From NCBI RefSeq assembly GCF_032854445.1, contig NC_088302.1, positions 57,764,237-57,828,236 on the forward strand: a stretch of 64,000 bases of DNA. The letters run 5' to 3'. The DNA comes from Liolophura sinensis (lineage: Eukaryota; Mollusca; Polyplacophora; Chitonida; Chitonidae). The translations under genes were made by a program, and so were the position numbers. Shown here in pieces: positions 63,001 to 64,000 of this stretch. A model generated the notes under the pieces. That model was not told the DNA's origin and ran no database searches. It worked only from the letters and a program-made list of their open reading frames with translations. The stretch's first letter is position 1; each line of letters opens with the position of its first letter.

Positions 63001-64000
63001 TACAGCCACAATTATCCCATGCAGTGTGATCACAAAACCGGTACAGTCACAACTATCCCATACAGTGTGATCATGATACCGGTACAGCCACAACTACCAC
63101 ATGCAGTGTGATCACAATACCAGTACAGTCACAACTATCCCATACAGTGTGATCATGATGCCGGTACAGCCACAACTACCACATACAGTGTGATCACAAT
63201 ACCGGTACAGTCACAACTATCCCATGCAGTGTGATCACAATACCAGTACAGCCACAATTATCCCATACAGTGTGATCATGATACCGGTACAGCCACAACT
63301 ACCACATACAGTGTGATCACAATACCGGTACAGTCACAACTATCCCATGCAGTGTGATCACAATACCAGTACAGCCACAATTATCCCATGCAGTGTGATC
63401 ACAATACCGGTACAGCCACAATTATCCCATACAGTGTGATCGCAATCCCAGTACAGCCATAATTATCTCTTACAGTGTGATCACAATACCGGTACAGCCA
63501 CAATTATCCCATACAATGGATCACAATACCGGTAAAGCCACAATTATCGCATAGAGTGTGATCACGATACCCGTATAGCCACAATTATCCCATACAGTGT
63601 GATCACAATACCCGTACAGCCACAATTATCCCATACAGTGTGATCACAATACCAATAAAGCAATTATCCCATGGAGTGTGATCACAATACCGGTACAGCC
63701 ACAATTATTCCATACAGTGTGATCTCAATACCAGTACAGCCATAATTATCTCTTACAGTGTGATCACAATACCGGTACAGCCAGAATTATCCAATACAGT
63801 GTGATCACAATACCAGTACAGCCAAAATAATCCCATACAGTGTGATCTCAATACCAATACAGCCACAATTATCTCTTACAGTGTGATCACAATACTAGTA
63901 CAGCCACAATTATCCCATACAGTGTGATCATGATACCGGTATAGCCACAACTACCACATACAGTGTGATCACAATACCACTACAGCCACAACTACCACAT
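60011..64000. repeat. 41-bp minisatellite, about 97 copies, running off the window
   Basis: The unit is CAGTGTGATCACAATACCGG + tacagccacaactaccacata. It holds two palindromes, TGATCA and ACCGGT. Unit types alternate (atcacaa/atcatga, agccac/agtcac, actaccacata/attatcccata), giving two-unit order over much of the array, and a five-unit block repeats at exactly 205 bp (tccgatgcag at 60596 and 60801). Units become more diverged after about 63420. The true length is unknown. Confidence 0.97.

Noticed and set aside
60011-64000. CRISPR-like regular repeats
   Set aside because: Units are contiguous with no unique spacers, the genome is eukaryotic and there are no associated genes.
1-64000. The idea that array units are multiples of three because they are translated
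   Set aside because: Only four or so of more than twenty arrays (24, 39, 54, 69 bp) have such units; the others (28, 32, 34, 41, 43, 44, 58, 64, 67, 71, 91, 92 bp) do not, which is about the chance fraction.
1-64000. A prokaryote-style defence or mobile system
   Set aside because: No such gene content; spliced exons, SINEs and minisatellites show a eukaryotic chromosome.

Overview
The window looks like a piece of animal nuclear genome, most likely from a mollusc or a related lophotrochozoan. There are no bacterial-type operons. Coding sequence is split into exons with GT-AG sites, short interspersed elements (SINEs) with a tRNA-like head and an A-rich or (AAAT)n tail are present, and roughly 35 kb of the 64 kb (my sum of array lengths) is tandem repeat. 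The SINE tail type is one I associate with molluscan genomes; this placement is inference from memory and no search was run.

One gene is supported, on the minus strand, and it probably spans most of the window. Four coding exons join in phase: exon A (56154-55963, 63 full codons), exon B (16840-12112, 1,576 codons), exon C (11830-11745, 28 codons) and exon D (1106-321, 261 codons). Together they give about 1,930 residues of a serine-, proline- and charge-rich protein that looks mostly disordered. I cannot name the family. The sequence suggests a cytoskeletal or cell-junction scaffold, with proline tracts, many basic-residue-plus-Ser sites and an octapeptide repeat. Both ends of the gene lie outside the window: exon A starts mid-codon after an acceptor and exon D ends in a donor.

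The introns are 39.1 kb (A-B), 281 bp (B-C) and 10.6 kb (C-D). The long ones are packed with more than 20 distinct minisatellites, with units of about 22 to 98 bp. Main arrays by region: 44 bp (1.6-2.6 kb), about 33 bp (3.0-3.5), 91 bp (4.0-5.2), 34 bp (5.4-6.8), GT-rich (7.8-8.9), 43 bp (10.4-11.6), 58 bp (18.0-23.0), 67 bp (23.6-24.8), 54 bp (25.5-29.2), 28 bp (29.4-29.7), 24 bp (29.8-30.2), 39 bp (33.2-35.3), 26 bp (36.5-37.9), 34 bp (38.3-39.8), 24 bp (40.5-41.3), 50 and 92 bp (44.3-46.6), 32 bp (47.0-47.3), 64 bp (47.6-48.3), 71 bp (48.9-49.3), 14 bp (49.9-50.5), 69 bp (51.8-54.7), 98 bp (54.8-55.2), 44 bp (58.2-59.4) and 41 bp (60.0 to window end).

Almost every other long open frame in the window is a by-product of these arrays. 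In particular, units of 24, 39, 54 and 69 bp are divisible by three and so keep frames open. Unique sequence between arrays holds two near-complete SINEs, two 5'-truncated copies of the same family, one remnant of a second SINE type with a 14-bp target duplication, and two weak candidates for alternative exons or promoters (about 9.8 kb and 30.2-30.45 kb). I saw no convincing second gene, tRNA gene, rRNA or CRISPR.
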